Positions 35,203 to 44,720 of a DNA stretch of 64,000 nucleotides are shown in pieces. The notes below the pieces were generated by a model. That model had not been told where the DNA came from and searched no databases. It was given only the letters and a program-made list of their open reading frames with translations. Position 1 is the first letter of the stretch. Each line of letters begins with the position of its first letter. The stretch spans positions 4,155,501 to 4,219,500 of the forward strand of contig NZ_CP069338.1 in the NCBI RefSeq assembly GCF_016859125.1, in the 5' to 3' direction. The stretch comes from Archangium violaceum (GTDB lineage Bacteria > Myxococcota > Myxococcia > Myxococcales > Myxococcaceae). The translations under genes and the position numbers were made by a program.

Positions 35203-35240
35203 AAACCCCTTATTAAGTTCCACTACAAGGAGGATTCAAG

Positions 35241-38108
35241 ATGCTCACGCTGACCCGGGAGGATGTCCGGCTGGGCTGTCGCGCCGCGGACTGGCGCGCG
35301 GCCCTGGCTCAAGCCGCCGAGGAACTGGTCCGGGCTGGCCGTGTATCCGCCGAGTATGGCGAGGGTCTGCTCGCTCGGGAGGCCCAGGCCTCCACGTACC
35401 TGGGCAACGGCATCGCCATTCCACACGGCACTCCCGAGAGCCGGCGCTATGTGCGCTCCACCGGAATTCGCGTGCTCCAGTTCCCCGAGGGCGTCCAATG
35501 GCATGACGGCTCCCGGGTGAACCTGCTGGTGACGATCGCCGCGCAGTCCGACGAGCACCTGGACATCCTGCGTCAGCTCACGCGCGTGTTGGACAGGGAG
35601 GGCGTGGCCGAGACGCTGGCCCGCGCGACGAACGCCGAGGACGTGCTCGCGACGCTGACCCACCTCCCGGCGTCGGCGAAGCTCGACGCGGAGACACTCT
35701 GTCTGGGCGTGCCGGCGCGTGATCACCTGGAGCTGGCCATGGCCGCCGCGGCGCGTCTGCGTCATGCCGGCTGCGTGGAGTCGAGCTTCGTCGCGGCCAT
35801 CGCCGGACAGCAGCCGATGCCGCTGGGCCAGGGACTGTGGCTCGTGTTCGCCGCCACCGGCGTCAAGACACCGGCGCTGGCGCTGGCGACGCCGGAGAAG
35901 CGGTTCCAGGATGCGGCCGGAGACGTCGTCGGCGTCTTCTGCCTGGCGGCCCACGGTGATGCGCATCGCGCGCTGCTCGAGCGTCTGGACGGGATGCTCG
36001 CGCGCGGTGATGGCAACACCCTGGATGGACTGCCCGCCGAGCAGATTCTGTCGCGGTTGGCGGGCGAATCCGCACGAGCCGAGACCGCCCGTGTCCGCCT
36101 GCTCAATCCGCACGGACTGCATGCTCGGCCGGCCAGGGAGCTGGTGCTGGTGGCGCGACAGCAGACCGCGCAGGTCTACGTCCGCCTGCTCGAAGGCAAT
36201 GGCGAGGCGGTCTCCACGAGCAGCCTGACCCGGATCCTCGGCCTGGGCGCGCGCCGTGGCCAGACGCTGGTGTTCTCGGCCGAGGGTGAGGGCGCGGCGC
36301 GGGCCGTCGCGGCCATGGTGGAAGCGGTGCGCGGGGGGCTCGGCGAGCCGGTGACGCCGCTCGACGAGCGGCGCGAGCGTGAGCGCGAGGCGGTCACCGC
36401 CCCTGTCGTCGAGACAGCGCCCGTCGTCCCCCCGGTAGCCGACGAGCCGATGACGGCCGTGCCGGCGGCACCGGGTGTGGCGATCGCGCCCGCCTACGTG
36501 CTGCGTATGCCGGAGTTCCGTTATGCCGAGCGCGCCGAGGACGCCGCACGGGAACGCGGACGGCTCGAGAAAGCGCTCGTGGGGGCCCAGCAGCAACTCG
36601 AGGCGCTGGTGCAGCGCACGGTGGGCGGCGAGGTCTCGAAGATCCTGTCGATCCACGCGGAGATGTTGCAGGACCCGGATCTTCGTGACGCGGCCCTCGA
36701 GGCCATCGGTGAGGGGGCGTCGGCCGAGGCCGGCTGGTGGCGGGCGATCGACACCGCGGCGCGCGCGCAGGAATCGCTGGCGGACCGGTTGCTGGCCGAA
36801 CGCGCGGCGGACCTGCGCGATGTGGGCCGTCGTGTACTCGGTCTGCTGTGCGGCGTGGAGATGCCGACGCCGCCGGAGCAGCCCTACATCCTGGTGGCGG
36901 ACGATGTCGGGCCCTCCGACGTCGCGCGGTTGGATACGGCGAAGGTGCGCGGCCTCGTCACCGCGCGCGGTGGAGCCACCTCACACAGTGCGATTCTCGC
37001 GCGGGCGCTCGGCATCGCCGCCGTCGCGGGGGCGGGGGAGCGCGTGCTGGCGTTGACGTCCGGTGTCGAGCTCATCGTGGATGGAGAGCTCGGGCGGGTC
37101 GTCGCCGCTCCGAGCCCGGCGCGCCGGCAGCGCACCGAGAAGCGCATCGAGGAACAGGAGGCGCGGCAGCGGGCGGCCCATGGCCGGCGCCACGAGGAGG
37201 CACGTACGCTCGATGGCCACCGCGTGGAGGTCGCCGCGAACCTGGGCAACACCGCGCACGCCGCCGATGCCGTCGAGCGCGGGGCCGAGGCCATTGGTCT
37301 GCTGCGCACCGAGTTCGTGTTCATGGGGCATCCGCGGTTTCCGGATCTCGAGACGCAGATCGCCGAGTACCGCGAGGCCTTCGATGCGCTGGGAGGCCGT
37401 CCGCTGGTGGCGCGCACGCTGGATGTCGGCGGTGACAAGCCATTGCCGTATTGGCCTGTCGGGCAGGAGGACAATCCCTTCCTCGGTCTGCGCGGCATCC
37501 GTTTGACGCTGACGCGGCCCGAGGTGCTCGAGACGCAGCTGCGCGCCCTGCTGACCGCCGCCGGCAACCTCCCGTTGCGCATCATGTTCCCGATGGTGAA
37601 GGACATCGAGGAGTTCCGGGCGGGCAAGGCCCTCTTCGACCGCGTCCAGGCCGAGGTGAGGGCGACCGACGTCCAGCTCGGGGTGATGATCGAAGTGCCC
37701 TCGTGCGCGCTGCTCGCGCCCACGCTCGCGAAGGAGGCCGACTTCTTCTCGATCGGGACCAACGATCTCACCCAGTACACGCTGGCGATCGACCGCGGCC
37801 ATCCGCGATTGTCCGCGCAGTCCGATGCCATCCACCCGGCCGTGTTGCGGCTCATCCAGCTGACGGTCCAGGCCGCGCATGCCGAGGGCCGCTGGGTTGG
37901 CGTGTGTGGTGAGCTCGGTTCGGATCCCCAGGCGGTTCCGGTGTTGGTGGGTCTGGGGGTCGATGAGCTGTCCGTCAGCAGCCGCCGCGTGCCGTTGGTG
38001 AAGGCCCGCATCCGCGAGCTGACGCTGACCCGGGCACGCGAAATGGCCGAGCTCGCGCTGCGGCAGCCCACCTCCGCCGCGGTTCGCGAAGCCCTGGAGT
38101 CCTTCTGA
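35241..38108 (+). CDS. fruB: PTS fructose EIIA-HPr-EI fusion
   Basis: 955 residues. EIIA at 1-145 (phospho-His62 in [10 protein letters not shown]), a second degenerate EIIA-like segment (150-270), HPr at about 283-370 (His294 in [10 protein letters not shown]), a Pro/Val linker and enzyme I from about 415: phospho-His582 in [48 protein letters not shown] and Cys889 in GVCGELGSD. It takes phosphate from PEP and passes it to FruA. GGAGGA precedes the ATG. The stop overlaps fruK (TGATG). Confidence 0.92.
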   Translation: MLTLTREDVRLGCRAADWRAALAQAAEELVRAGRVSAEYGEGLLAREAQASTYLGNGIAIPHGTPESRRYVRSTGIRVLQFPEGVQWHDGSRVNLLVTIAAQSDEHLDILRQLTRVLDREGVAETLARATNAEDVLATLTHLPASAKLDAETLCLGVPARDHLELAMAAAARLRHAGCVESSFVAAIAGQQPMPLGQGLWLVFAATGVKTPALALATPEKRFQDAAGDVVGVFCLAAHGDAHRALLERLDGMLARGDGNTLDGLPAEQILSRLAGESARAETARVRLLNPHGLHARPARELVLVARQQTAQVYVRLLEGNGEAVSTSSLTRILGLGARRGQTLVFSAEGEGAARAVAAMVEAVRGGLGEPVTPLDERREREREAVTAPVVETAPVVPPVADEPMTAVPAAPGVAIAPAYVLRMPEFRYAERAEDAARERGRLEKALVGAQQQLEALVQRTVGGEVSKILSIHAEMLQDPDLRDAALEAIGEGASAEAGWWRAIDTAARAQESLADRLLAERAADLRDVGRRVLGLLCGVEMPTPPEQPYILVADDVGPSDVARLDTAKVRGLVTARGGATSHSAILARALGIAAVAGAGERVLALTSGVELIVDGELGRVVAAPSPARRQRTEKRIEEQEARQRAAHGRRHEEARTLDGHRVEVAANLGNTAHAADAVERGAEAIGLLRTEFVFMGHPRFPDLETQIAEYREAFDALGGRPLVARTLDVGGDKPLPYWPVGQEDNPFLGLRGIRLTLTRPEVLETQLRALLTAAGNLPLRIMFPMVKDIEEFRAGKALFDRVQAEVRATDVQLGVMIEVPSCALLAPTLAKEADFFSIGTNDLTQYTLAIDRGHPRLSAQSDAIHPAVLRLIQLTVQAAHAEGRWVGVCGELGSDPQAVPVLVGLGVDELSVSSRRVPLVKARIRELTLTRAREMAELALRQPTSAAVREALESF

Positions 38109-39073
38109 TGGCGCGCATCCTGACGCTGACATTGAATCCCGCGCTGGATCTCGCGATCCTGTGCGGCCCCCTCCGGCTCGGAGAGGTCAACCGGACCGAG
38201 AGCACCCGCCTCGATGCCGGTGGCAAGGGCATCAACGTGGCGCGTGTCCTCGCGGGACTGGGCCATGACGTCACCGTGTCGGGTCTGCTCGGCACGGACA
38301 ACGAGGCGCCCTTCGTGCGGGCCTTCGCCGAAGGTGGGCTGCGCGACGCGTTCATCCGGGTCCCGGGTGAGACGCGCATCAACGCGAAGCTCTCCGAGCC
38401 GGGCGGGCGCGTGACGGACCTGAACGGGCCGGGCCCTCTGATTCCGGCGCACGCGCTGGACTCGTTGACCGAGCGCCTGGAGTCTCTGCTGCCCGGGCTC
38501 GATGCGGTGGTGATCTCCGGCAGCCTCCCGCCGAACGTGGCGCCGTCGAAGATCGCCGGCCTCATCATCATGGTTCGCGCGCGTCAGGTACCGGTGTGGC
38601 TCGACACCAGCGGAGCGGCGCTGATGTCGGGGCTGGCCGCGCGGCCCTCGGGGGTCAAACCCAACGAGACGGAGCTGGCCGAGTGGGCGGGTCACCCGCT
38701 CGATACGCCGGAGGCGCGTCTGCAGGCGGCGCTGCGGCTCAACGCCGAGGGCATCGAGGACGTGATTGTCTCCGCGGGGGCCGAGGGGGTCATCTGGGCC
38801 CAGCGAGGCAGCGCCCTGATGGCCACCTCGCCGCGGGTTCCCGTGGTCAGCACGGTCGGCGCGGGCGATACGCTGCTGGCCGGCATGCTGCACGGCACCC
38901 TGTCCGGTCTGCCGCGCGAGCGGGGACTCCGCTTCGCGACGGCGCTCGCCGCAGAGTCCGTGCGCCATGTGGGCGTCGGCGATCCGAGGACCGCGGATTT
39001 CGAGCAGCTTCAGCAGCAGACCCTCGTCCGGAGCCTGGGCCCGGACTCATTCACTGGGGAGACTCACGGATGA
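38108..39073 (+). CDS. fruK: 1-phosphofructokinase
   Basis: 321 residues, PfkB family. LTLNPALDLAI opening, GGKGINVARVLAGLG substrate loop and STVGAGDTLLAGMLHG with catalytic Asp. Converts fructose-1-phosphate from the PTS into fructose-1,6-bisphosphate. Overlaps fruB by one base and fruA by four (ATGA). Confidence 0.92.
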   Translation: MARILTLTLNPALDLAILCGPLRLGEVNRTESTRLDAGGKGINVARVLAGLGHDVTVSGLLGTDNEAPFVRAFAEGGLRDAFIRVPGETRINAKLSEPGGRVTDLNGPGPLIPAHALDSLTERLESLLPGLDAVVISGSLPPNVAPSKIAGLIIMVRARQVPVWLDTSGAALMSGLAARPSGVKPNETELAEWAGHPLDTPEARLQAALRLNAEGIEDVIVSAGAEGVIWAQRGSALMATSPRVPVVSTVGAGDTLLAGMLHGTLSGLPRERGLRFATALAAESVRHVGVGDPRTADFEQLQQQTLVRSLGPDSFTGETHG

Positions 39074-40917
39074 ATGTGATTGTCATCACGGCCTGCCCCA
39101 GTGGGGTGGCCACGACGTTCCTGGCCTCTCGAGGTCTCGTTCGCGCGGCGAGCCAACGTGGCTGGAAGGTCGCCGTGGAGATGCACAGCCAGCTCGAGCC
39201 GTTCGTCCCGCTCGACAGTCAGGTGCTCGCCGCGGCGGACCTGGTCGTCGTCGCGGCGAGTGCGCCGGTCGACCTCGCGCGCTTCGTCGGCAAGCGCGTC
39301 TATCAGGCGCCCATCTCGGAAGCGCTACCGGATCCCACCGCGTTCCTGAGCCGCGCCGAGCGTGAAGCGAAGCCGTTGACCGTGGTCGCCGGAGCCGGTG
39401 CGGGTGATGGTGCCGCCGCGCCTGCTGTGTCCGCGCCAACCGCTGCCGCTCGGGGCGCGCCGAAGATCGTGGCCGTTACCGCCTGTCCCACCGGAGTCGC
39501 CCACACGTTCATGGCGGCCGAGGCGCTGACCCAGGCCGGACAGGGGTTGGGCCATCCCATCCGCGTCGAGACGCGGGGCTCCGTGGGCGCGCAGGACGTG
39601 CTGACTCCGGAGGAGATCCGCGAGGCGGAAGTCGTCATCCTGGCCTGCGACATCGAGGTGGACTCCTCGCGGTTCGTCGGCAAGCGCGTCTTCCGGACCT
39701 CGACGAGCGCCGCGCTGAAGAAGTCCGGCCAGACGATTCGCGATGCCCTGGAGAAGGCGAAGGTCCTGGGCGGTGAGCCGGGCCATGCAGCGGCCGGGGC
39801 CGGTGGGGGAGAGCAGGGCGAGCGGCGCGGCGTCTACCGGCATCTGCTGACCGGTGTGTCGTTCATGCTCCCGATGGTCGTCGCGGGCGGACTGCTGATC
39901 GCGCTGTCGTTCGTGTTCGGCATCGAGGCCTTCAAGGAGGAGGGCACCCTGGCGGCGGCGCTGATGAGCATTGGTGGCGGTGCGGCCTTCAGTCTGATGG
40001 TGCCGCTGCTCGCCGGCTACATCGCGTACTCCATCGCCGACCGGCCTGGAATCGCACCCGGAATGATTGGCGGCTATCTGGCGAGCAACCTCGGGGCAGG
40101 CTTCCTCGGAGGCATCGTCGCTGGCTTCATCGCGGGCTACGCGGCGCAGGCCCTGAGTCGCTACGTCAAGATCCCGGCCAGCGTGGAGTCGTTGAAGCCG
40201 ATCCTCATCATCCCGCTGGTGGCGAGTCTGGTCACCGGACTGGTGATGATCTACGTCATCGGCACGCCGGTGGCCGCGATCATGTCGGCGATGACGACGT
40301 TCCTGACGAACATGAACTCGGGCAATGCCATCCTCCTGGGCTCGCTGCTCGGCGCGATGATGTGTTTCGACCTCGGCGGCCCGGTCAACAAGGCGGCATA
40401 CACGTTCGGCGTCGGTCTGTTGTCCGCGGGTGCTGGTGGCTACGGCCCCATGGCCGCGATCATGGCGGCCGGAATGGTGCCGGCCATTGGCATGGGCCTC
40501 GCGAGCCTCATCGCCCGCGCCAAGTTCTCGAAGCAGGAGCGCGAGGCGGGTCAGGCGTCACTGGTGCTGGGCCTGTGCTTCATCTCCGAGGGCGCCATTC
40601 CGTTCATGGCGAAGGATCCCCTGCGTGTGATTCCGACCTGCATGATCGGCGGCGCGGTGACGGGGGCCATGTCGATGTACTTCGGCGTGCAGTTGATGGC
40701 CCCACACGGGGGACTGTTCGTGCTGCTCATCCCCAACGCGGTCAACCACGTGCTGTTGTATCTGCTGTCGATCGCCGCCGGCTCGTTGCTCGTGGGGTTC
40801 GGGTACGCGCTGGTCAAGACGGGCAAGGTGGAGCTGCCGGGGGTGACGGCGCAGGCGCAGGGCAAGTCCTGGAGCGCGGGGGCCGGGAGCGATCGCGCGG
40901 CGGCTGGCTCCAGCTGA
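39070..40917 (+). CDS. fruA: PTS fructose EIIBC
   Basis: 615 residues. An N-terminal EIIB-like duplicate (ITACPSGVATTFLASRGL, Cys9), the active EIIB (VTACPTGVAHTFMAAEAL, Cys139) and an EIIC of about ten helices from 255 on, including GYIAYSIADRPGIAPGMIGG and MMCFDLGGPVNKAAYTFG, which bind sugar. Transports and phosphorylates fructose at C1. Last gene of the operon. Confidence 0.92.
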   Translation: MNVIVITACPSGVATTFLASRGLVRAASQRGWKVAVEMHSQLEPFVPLDSQVLAAADLVVVAASAPVDLARFVGKRVYQAPISEALPDPTAFLSRAEREAKPLTVVAGAGAGDGAAAPAVSAPTAAARGAPKIVAVTACPTGVAHTFMAAEALTQAGQGLGHPIRVETRGSVGAQDVLTPEEIREAEVVILACDIEVDSSRFVGKRVFRTSTSAALKKSGQTIRDALEKAKVLGGEPGHAAAGAGGGEQGERRGVYRHLLTGVSFMLPMVVAGGLLIALSFVFGIEAFKEEGTLAAALMSIGGGAAFSLMVPLLAGYIAYSIADRPGIAPGMIGGYLASNLGAGFLGGIVAGFIAGYAAQALSRYVKIPASVESLKPILIIPLVASLVTGLVMIYVIGTPVAAIMSAMTTFLTNMNSGNAILLGSLLGAMMCFDLGGPVNKAAYTFGVGLLSAGAGGYGPMAAIMAAGMVPAIGMGLASLIARAKFSKQEREAGQASLVLGLCFISEGAIPFMAKDPLRVIPTCMIGGAVTGAMSMYFGVQLMAPHGGLFVLLIPNAVNHVLLYLLSIAAGSLLVGFGYALVKTGKVELPGVTAQAQGKSWSAGAGSDRAAAGSS

Positions 40918-40939
40918 GCGCTGCGCCAGTAGCCTCGAG

Positions 40940-40960
40940 TGTCCACGTGGTTCGTGGACA
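40940..40960 (+). terminator. hairpin after fruA
   Basis: TGTCCACG (40940-40947), five-base loop, CGTGGACA (40953-40960): a perfect 8-bp stem 23 nt past the fruA stop, without a U tract. Confidence 0.55.
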
Positions 40961-40998
40961 TGGACCCGAGGCTCTCTGGATGACGTGCGGGTGACGAC

Positions 40999-41032
40999 CC
41001 TCACCCCCCGCCCTCTCCCAGGGGGAGAGGGA
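40999..41032. repeat. REP-like palindrome
   Basis: CCCTCACCCCCCGCCCTCTC followed by CCAGGGGGAGAGGG; CCCTCTCCC pairs with GGGGAGAGGG. A sibling lies at 48775-48813. Confidence 0.6.
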
Positions 41033-41187
41033 GCATGCGCAACATGACTCACTGAATCAGGGTTCTCGCACCCTGAACCTCCGAACCCTCACGCCCCTGC
41101 TCGTCTCCCGGATGAGGGGTTCTCCCTCCGCGGTGCTCGCGCAGACCGCGGAAGGGGGCGCCCGCGGCCCGCTGACCGCTCTCGGAG

Positions 41188-44100
41188 TCAGCTCCGCGTG
41201 CGGGGCAGCTCCACCCGGAAGGTGGAGCCCACGCCCAGCTGGCTGCTCACGGTGATCCGGCCGCCCATCGCCTCGAGGATCTCCCGGGCGATCCACAGCC
41301 CCAGGCCGAAGCCGCCGTAGTGGCGCTCGGACACGGCGCGCTCGAAGCGGCCGAAGACGCGCTCCAGGTGCTCCGGGGCGATGCCGATGCCCGCGTCGCG
41401 CACGATGATGTGGGCGCGTCCTTCCCCGGCTTCCACGGTGATGTCGATGGGATTGCCCTGCCCGTACTTCACCGCGTTGGAGACGAGGTTCGTCACCACC
41501 TGCTCCAGCCGCGGCCGATCCCAGCTCCCGGGGACCGGAGCCGGTGCGCGCAGGGCGAGCAGCGAGCCCGTGCGCGCCAGCTCCGGCTCGAAGCGCGTCA
41601 CCACGTCGCGCACCAGGGCGGTGAGCTCCAGCGGCTCCGGCCGTGGCGCGAGCCGGCCCTCTCCCAGCCGGGACACGTCCAGCAGATCATTCACCAGGCT
41701 CATCTGTCGCTTCACCTGCCGGTCCACCACCTCCAGGCCGTGACGCAGCCGCTCCGGGGAGAGCGCCTGGGGATCTCTCGCGAGCGCTCCCTGGAGGCGC
41801 TGCACCTGGAGCAGGAGGGCGGTGACGGGCGTGCGCAGCTCGTGGCTGGCGATGGCGAGGAACTCCTCGCGCAGGCGGATGGCATCCCGCGCGTCGCGGT
41901 AGTGGCGGGCGTTGTCGATGGCCAGGGCGGCGCGCTGGGCCAGCTCCTGCGCCAGCGCGAGATCCTGCGGGTCATAGCTGTGCCGCGAGGAGACGAAGGA
42001 CATCGCGCCGATGGTCTGGCCGCGCACCCGCAGGGGCACGCACAGGTAGGAGCGCGCCGCGGCCTCGCAGGGCAGGTAGGGGTCCTCGCGCGATGGGAAC
42101 GGGCGGTGGGTGCAGTCCGCGCACAGCTCCGGCCGCCCCGAGGTGATGACGCGCGAGATGGCGGACTCCCCGGGCGCCAGCGGCCCCATTTCTCGCGGCG
42201 GCTCCAGCAACTCCCCGGAGCTGGCGGTGGCCACGCAGCTCACCGTGTCTTCGCCGCCGAGCAGGTACACGAAGCACCCATCCGCGTACGTGGGGACGGC
42301 CAGGTGCGCCACCCGCTCCAGCGTCACCTCGTGGTCCAGCGAGCTGGCCAGGGCGTTGCTGGCCGCCGCGAGGAAGCGCAGGGCCTCCTCGGTGCGCTTG
42401 CGCTCGGTGATGTCCGCCATCATGCACAGGCACAGCTGCCTGCCGCCCACCACGCTCACGGAGGTGGCCCACAGGGAGATGTGGATGGGCGTGCCGTCCC
42501 GCCGGATGCGGAGCGTCTCCCGGGCGAGGATGGAGCCGCCGCGGGCGATGTGCGCGAGGTTGTCGCGCAGCTCCTCTCGCTTGTCCTCGGACACGATGGG
42601 GGTGGGCCGGCCGAGCACCTCCTCGGCCTTCCAGTCGAAGATGCGCTCGGCGGCGGGATTCCACAGGCGCACCGTGCCGTCCAGCTCCAGCAGGCTGATG
42701 GCCATGGGCGAGGCCTGGATGATGGCCTCGAGCGTGAGGTGGGCGTCGCGCAGCGCCTCGCGCGCCTCGCGCTCCTGGGCGAAGAGCCGGGCGCGATCCA
42801 GCGCCTGGGCGGCGTGGTGGGCCAGCAGCGAGAGGAAGACGCGCTCGTCGTCGTCGAAGCGGTGCACCCCGGGGAAGCCCAGGGCGAGCACGCCCAGGTC
42901 ACGCTCGTCCACGCGCAGCGGCAGGAAGGCCAGGGCGAGCGGGGGCGAGGCGGGGGCCAGCTCGCTCAGGTTCCGCTCCGTCATGGGATAGCGGCGGGCG
43001 AACTCCTCCTGGGATTCGAGCAGGACCGGCTGCCCGTGCTGGAGGGCATCATCCAGGGGCGTGCCCTGCCCGAGCATCAGGGTCTCCACGGTCCTGGCCA
43101 CCTCGGGCTGGAGCCCCACACCGCGCAGCAGCCGGGCGTGGGTGTGGGAAGCGTCGAGCAGCCACAGGCATGCCACCTGGGCACCGATGGCCGCCACACC
43201 CTGGTCGATGACCACCTCCGCCACGCGCGCGACGGTGAGGACCTGGGAGAGGGCGGCGTTGAGCGTCTGGAGTCGGGCGGTGCGCGCGGCCACGCGCTCG
43301 GCGCGGGTGCGGGCCTGCCGCGCGGTCTCGTAGAGCCAGGCGCGCTCCAGGGCCTGGGCGCTCTGCCGCGCCAGGTCCAGCAGCAGACCGCGCTCGTCCG
43401 GGCTGAACGTCCGGGCCGTGTCGAAGCCGAAGGCGATGGCGCCCAGGGTCCTCCCGCGCAGCCGCAGCGGCAGGGCGGCCACGGCGCGTGTCACCGCCGG
43501 CTCCGCGACGAGGCTCTCCGGTGACGAGGCGGCGAGCTCCTCCCGCGACTCCACCCACACGGGCTCTCCCTCGCGGTACGCCCTGGCCACGGGCAGCGGC
43601 GCGGTGGTGGGGAAGCGGACCGGGTGCGCCAGGGTCCGGGGCGGCAGGTTCCGGTGGCCCACCACCTCGAGCTGCCCGGGCACGTCCGTCATGGGGGCGA
43701 CGGCCAGGGCCCGGTCCGCGCCGATGGCGGCGCTCATCTCCTCGACGATGACGCGGGCCACGTCCGCGGGGGAGATGGCCTCGCAGAGGGCCTCGGTGAC
43801 GCGCTGCATGCGCGCGAGCCGCTCGGCGGCCACCTCCGCCGCGTGCCGGGCCCGGCGCTCGGACTCGTAGGCGCGCGCCACGTCCAGCGCCAGTCCCGCG
43901 CGCTCCACCAGCCCCTGGAGCAGCAGCAGCTCGGCCTTCTCGAAGGGGGGCTCGTCCAGACCGCGCAGGACGGTGAGCGTGCCCAGGGAGCGCTGGCGCG
44001 CGCGCAGGGGCAGCAGCAGCAGGTGGGCGGAGGTGAGGGGCGCCAGGCCCGGCGCGTGGCGCTCCGGGTGCTGGGAGCGGGCCAGCTCCTCGGGGGAACA

Positions 44101-44433
44101 GAAGAGGGGACCGCCGGTGCGCAGGAGCTCCGCGAGGGGGTGCTCGTCCGCGCGCAGGGGCACGGTGGCCAGGTGCCGCAACAGGGGGAGCGTCCGCGAC
44201 TCCGCGTGCGCCGACGTCACCGGGTTCAGCCAGAGGCCATCCTCGGACAGCAGGCGCACATGGCAGGTGGTGCCCAGCCGGGGGACCACCAGCGCACACA
44301 GGCGCTCCAGCACGGCGGGAGGTTCCAGGCCGGCTTCGGCCAGCTGGTGGGACGCGTCCGCGAGCAGCGTCAGACGCTCGGCGTCCGGCACCCTGGATTC
44401 CTGCGCGCGTACCTCTCTGGCTCCAGCTCCCAC
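41188..44433 (-). CDS. multi-GAF/PAS hybrid-input histidine kinase
   Basis: 1,081 residues from the GTG at 44433, preceded by GGCGGAGA; other upstream starts are possible. Three GAF-like domains in a row (about 20-180, 200-360, 380-545), a PAS domain (about 560-690: LEAIIQASPMAISLLELDGT, VRLWNPAAERIFDW), a fourth GAF (about 700-850), HisKA with EFLAIASHELRTPVTALLLQ (phospho-His) and HATPase_c with NLVSNAVKYG, DAGIGIAPEHLERVFGRF and GGFGLGLWIA. No membrane segment, so a cytoplasmic sensor. No response regulator adjacent; orphan kinase. Divergent from kup. Confidence 0.88.
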   Translation of the reverse strand: MGAGAREVRAQESRVPDAERLTLLADASHQLAEAGLEPPAVLERLCALVVPRLGTTCHVRLLSEDGLWLNPVTSAHAESRTLPLLRHLATVPLRADEHPLAELLRTGGPLFCSPEELARSQHPERHAPGLAPLTSAHLLLLPLRARQRSLGTLTVLRGLDEPPFEKAELLLLQGLVERAGLALDVARAYESERRARHAAEVAAERLARMQRVTEALCEAISPADVARVIVEEMSAAIGADRALAVAPMTDVPGQLEVVGHRNLPPRTLAHPVRFPTTAPLPVARAYREGEPVWVESREELAASSPESLVAEPAVTRAVAALPLRLRGRTLGAIAFGFDTARTFSPDERGLLLDLARQSAQALERAWLYETARQARTRAERVAARTARLQTLNAALSQVLTVARVAEVVIDQGVAAIGAQVACLWLLDASHTHARLLRGVGLQPEVARTVETLMLGQGTPLDDALQHGQPVLLESQEEFARRYPMTERNLSELAPASPPLALAFLPLRVDERDLGVLALGFPGVHRFDDDERVFLSLLAHHAAQALDRARLFAQEREAREALRDAHLTLEAIIQASPMAISLLELDGTVRLWNPAAERIFDWKAEEVLGRPTPIVSEDKREELRDNLAHIARGGSILARETLRIRRDGTPIHISLWATSVSVVGGRQLCLCMMADITERKRTEEALRFLAAASNALASSLDHEVTLERVAHLAVPTYADGCFVYLLGGEDTVSCVATASSGELLEPPREMGPLAPGESAISRVITSGRPELCADCTHRPFPSREDPYLPCEAAARSYLCVPLRVRGQTIGAMSFVSSRHSYDPQDLALAQELAQRAALAIDNARHYRDARDAIRLREEFLAIASHELRTPVTALLLQVQRLQGALARDPQALSPERLRHGLEVVDRQVKRQMSLVNDLLDVSRLGEGRLAPRPEPLELTALVRDVVTRFEPELARTGSLLALRAPAPVPGSWDRPRLEQVVTNLVSNAVKYGQGNPIDITVEAGEGRAHIIVRDAGIGIAPEHLERVFGRFERAVSERHYGGFGLGLWIAREILEAMGGRITVSSQLGVGSTFRVELPRTRS

Positions 44434-44720
44434 GGGATCTCCGCCTGATGCCCATGTGAGCACGAAACCGCGAGTCTCGGAGCATCCGGGGAGTTGGGCA
44501 TCCCACAAGCTACCGGGTAAACGATGGATTCCAGACGGATGGTTCCCCGGGGCGTGTGAGCTCGTTGGAGCCACAAGGAGGCCGTAGGCCTCGGAGTGTG
44601 CGCCGGGCGTGACGGACAGTGGATAAACACACTGGTATTCCTTGGAATCCTTGGAAGAACGGTGCCAGAACGGTGGCAAAGGGCTGTTCCCGGGCCGGGG
44701 TTGGGCTAGAGGAGGCGCCC
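44434..44720. other. divergent intergenic, kinase and kup promoters
   Basis: No gene seen; must hold promoters for both directions. TTCCTTGGAATCCTTGGAAG near 44638-44657 is a short imperfect direct repeat. Confidence 0.3.

Noticed and set aside
41320-43524. 734-codon plus-strand ORF
   Set aside because: Antisense shadow of the histidine kinase; His/Gly/Arg-rich composition from GC3 bias and no motif.
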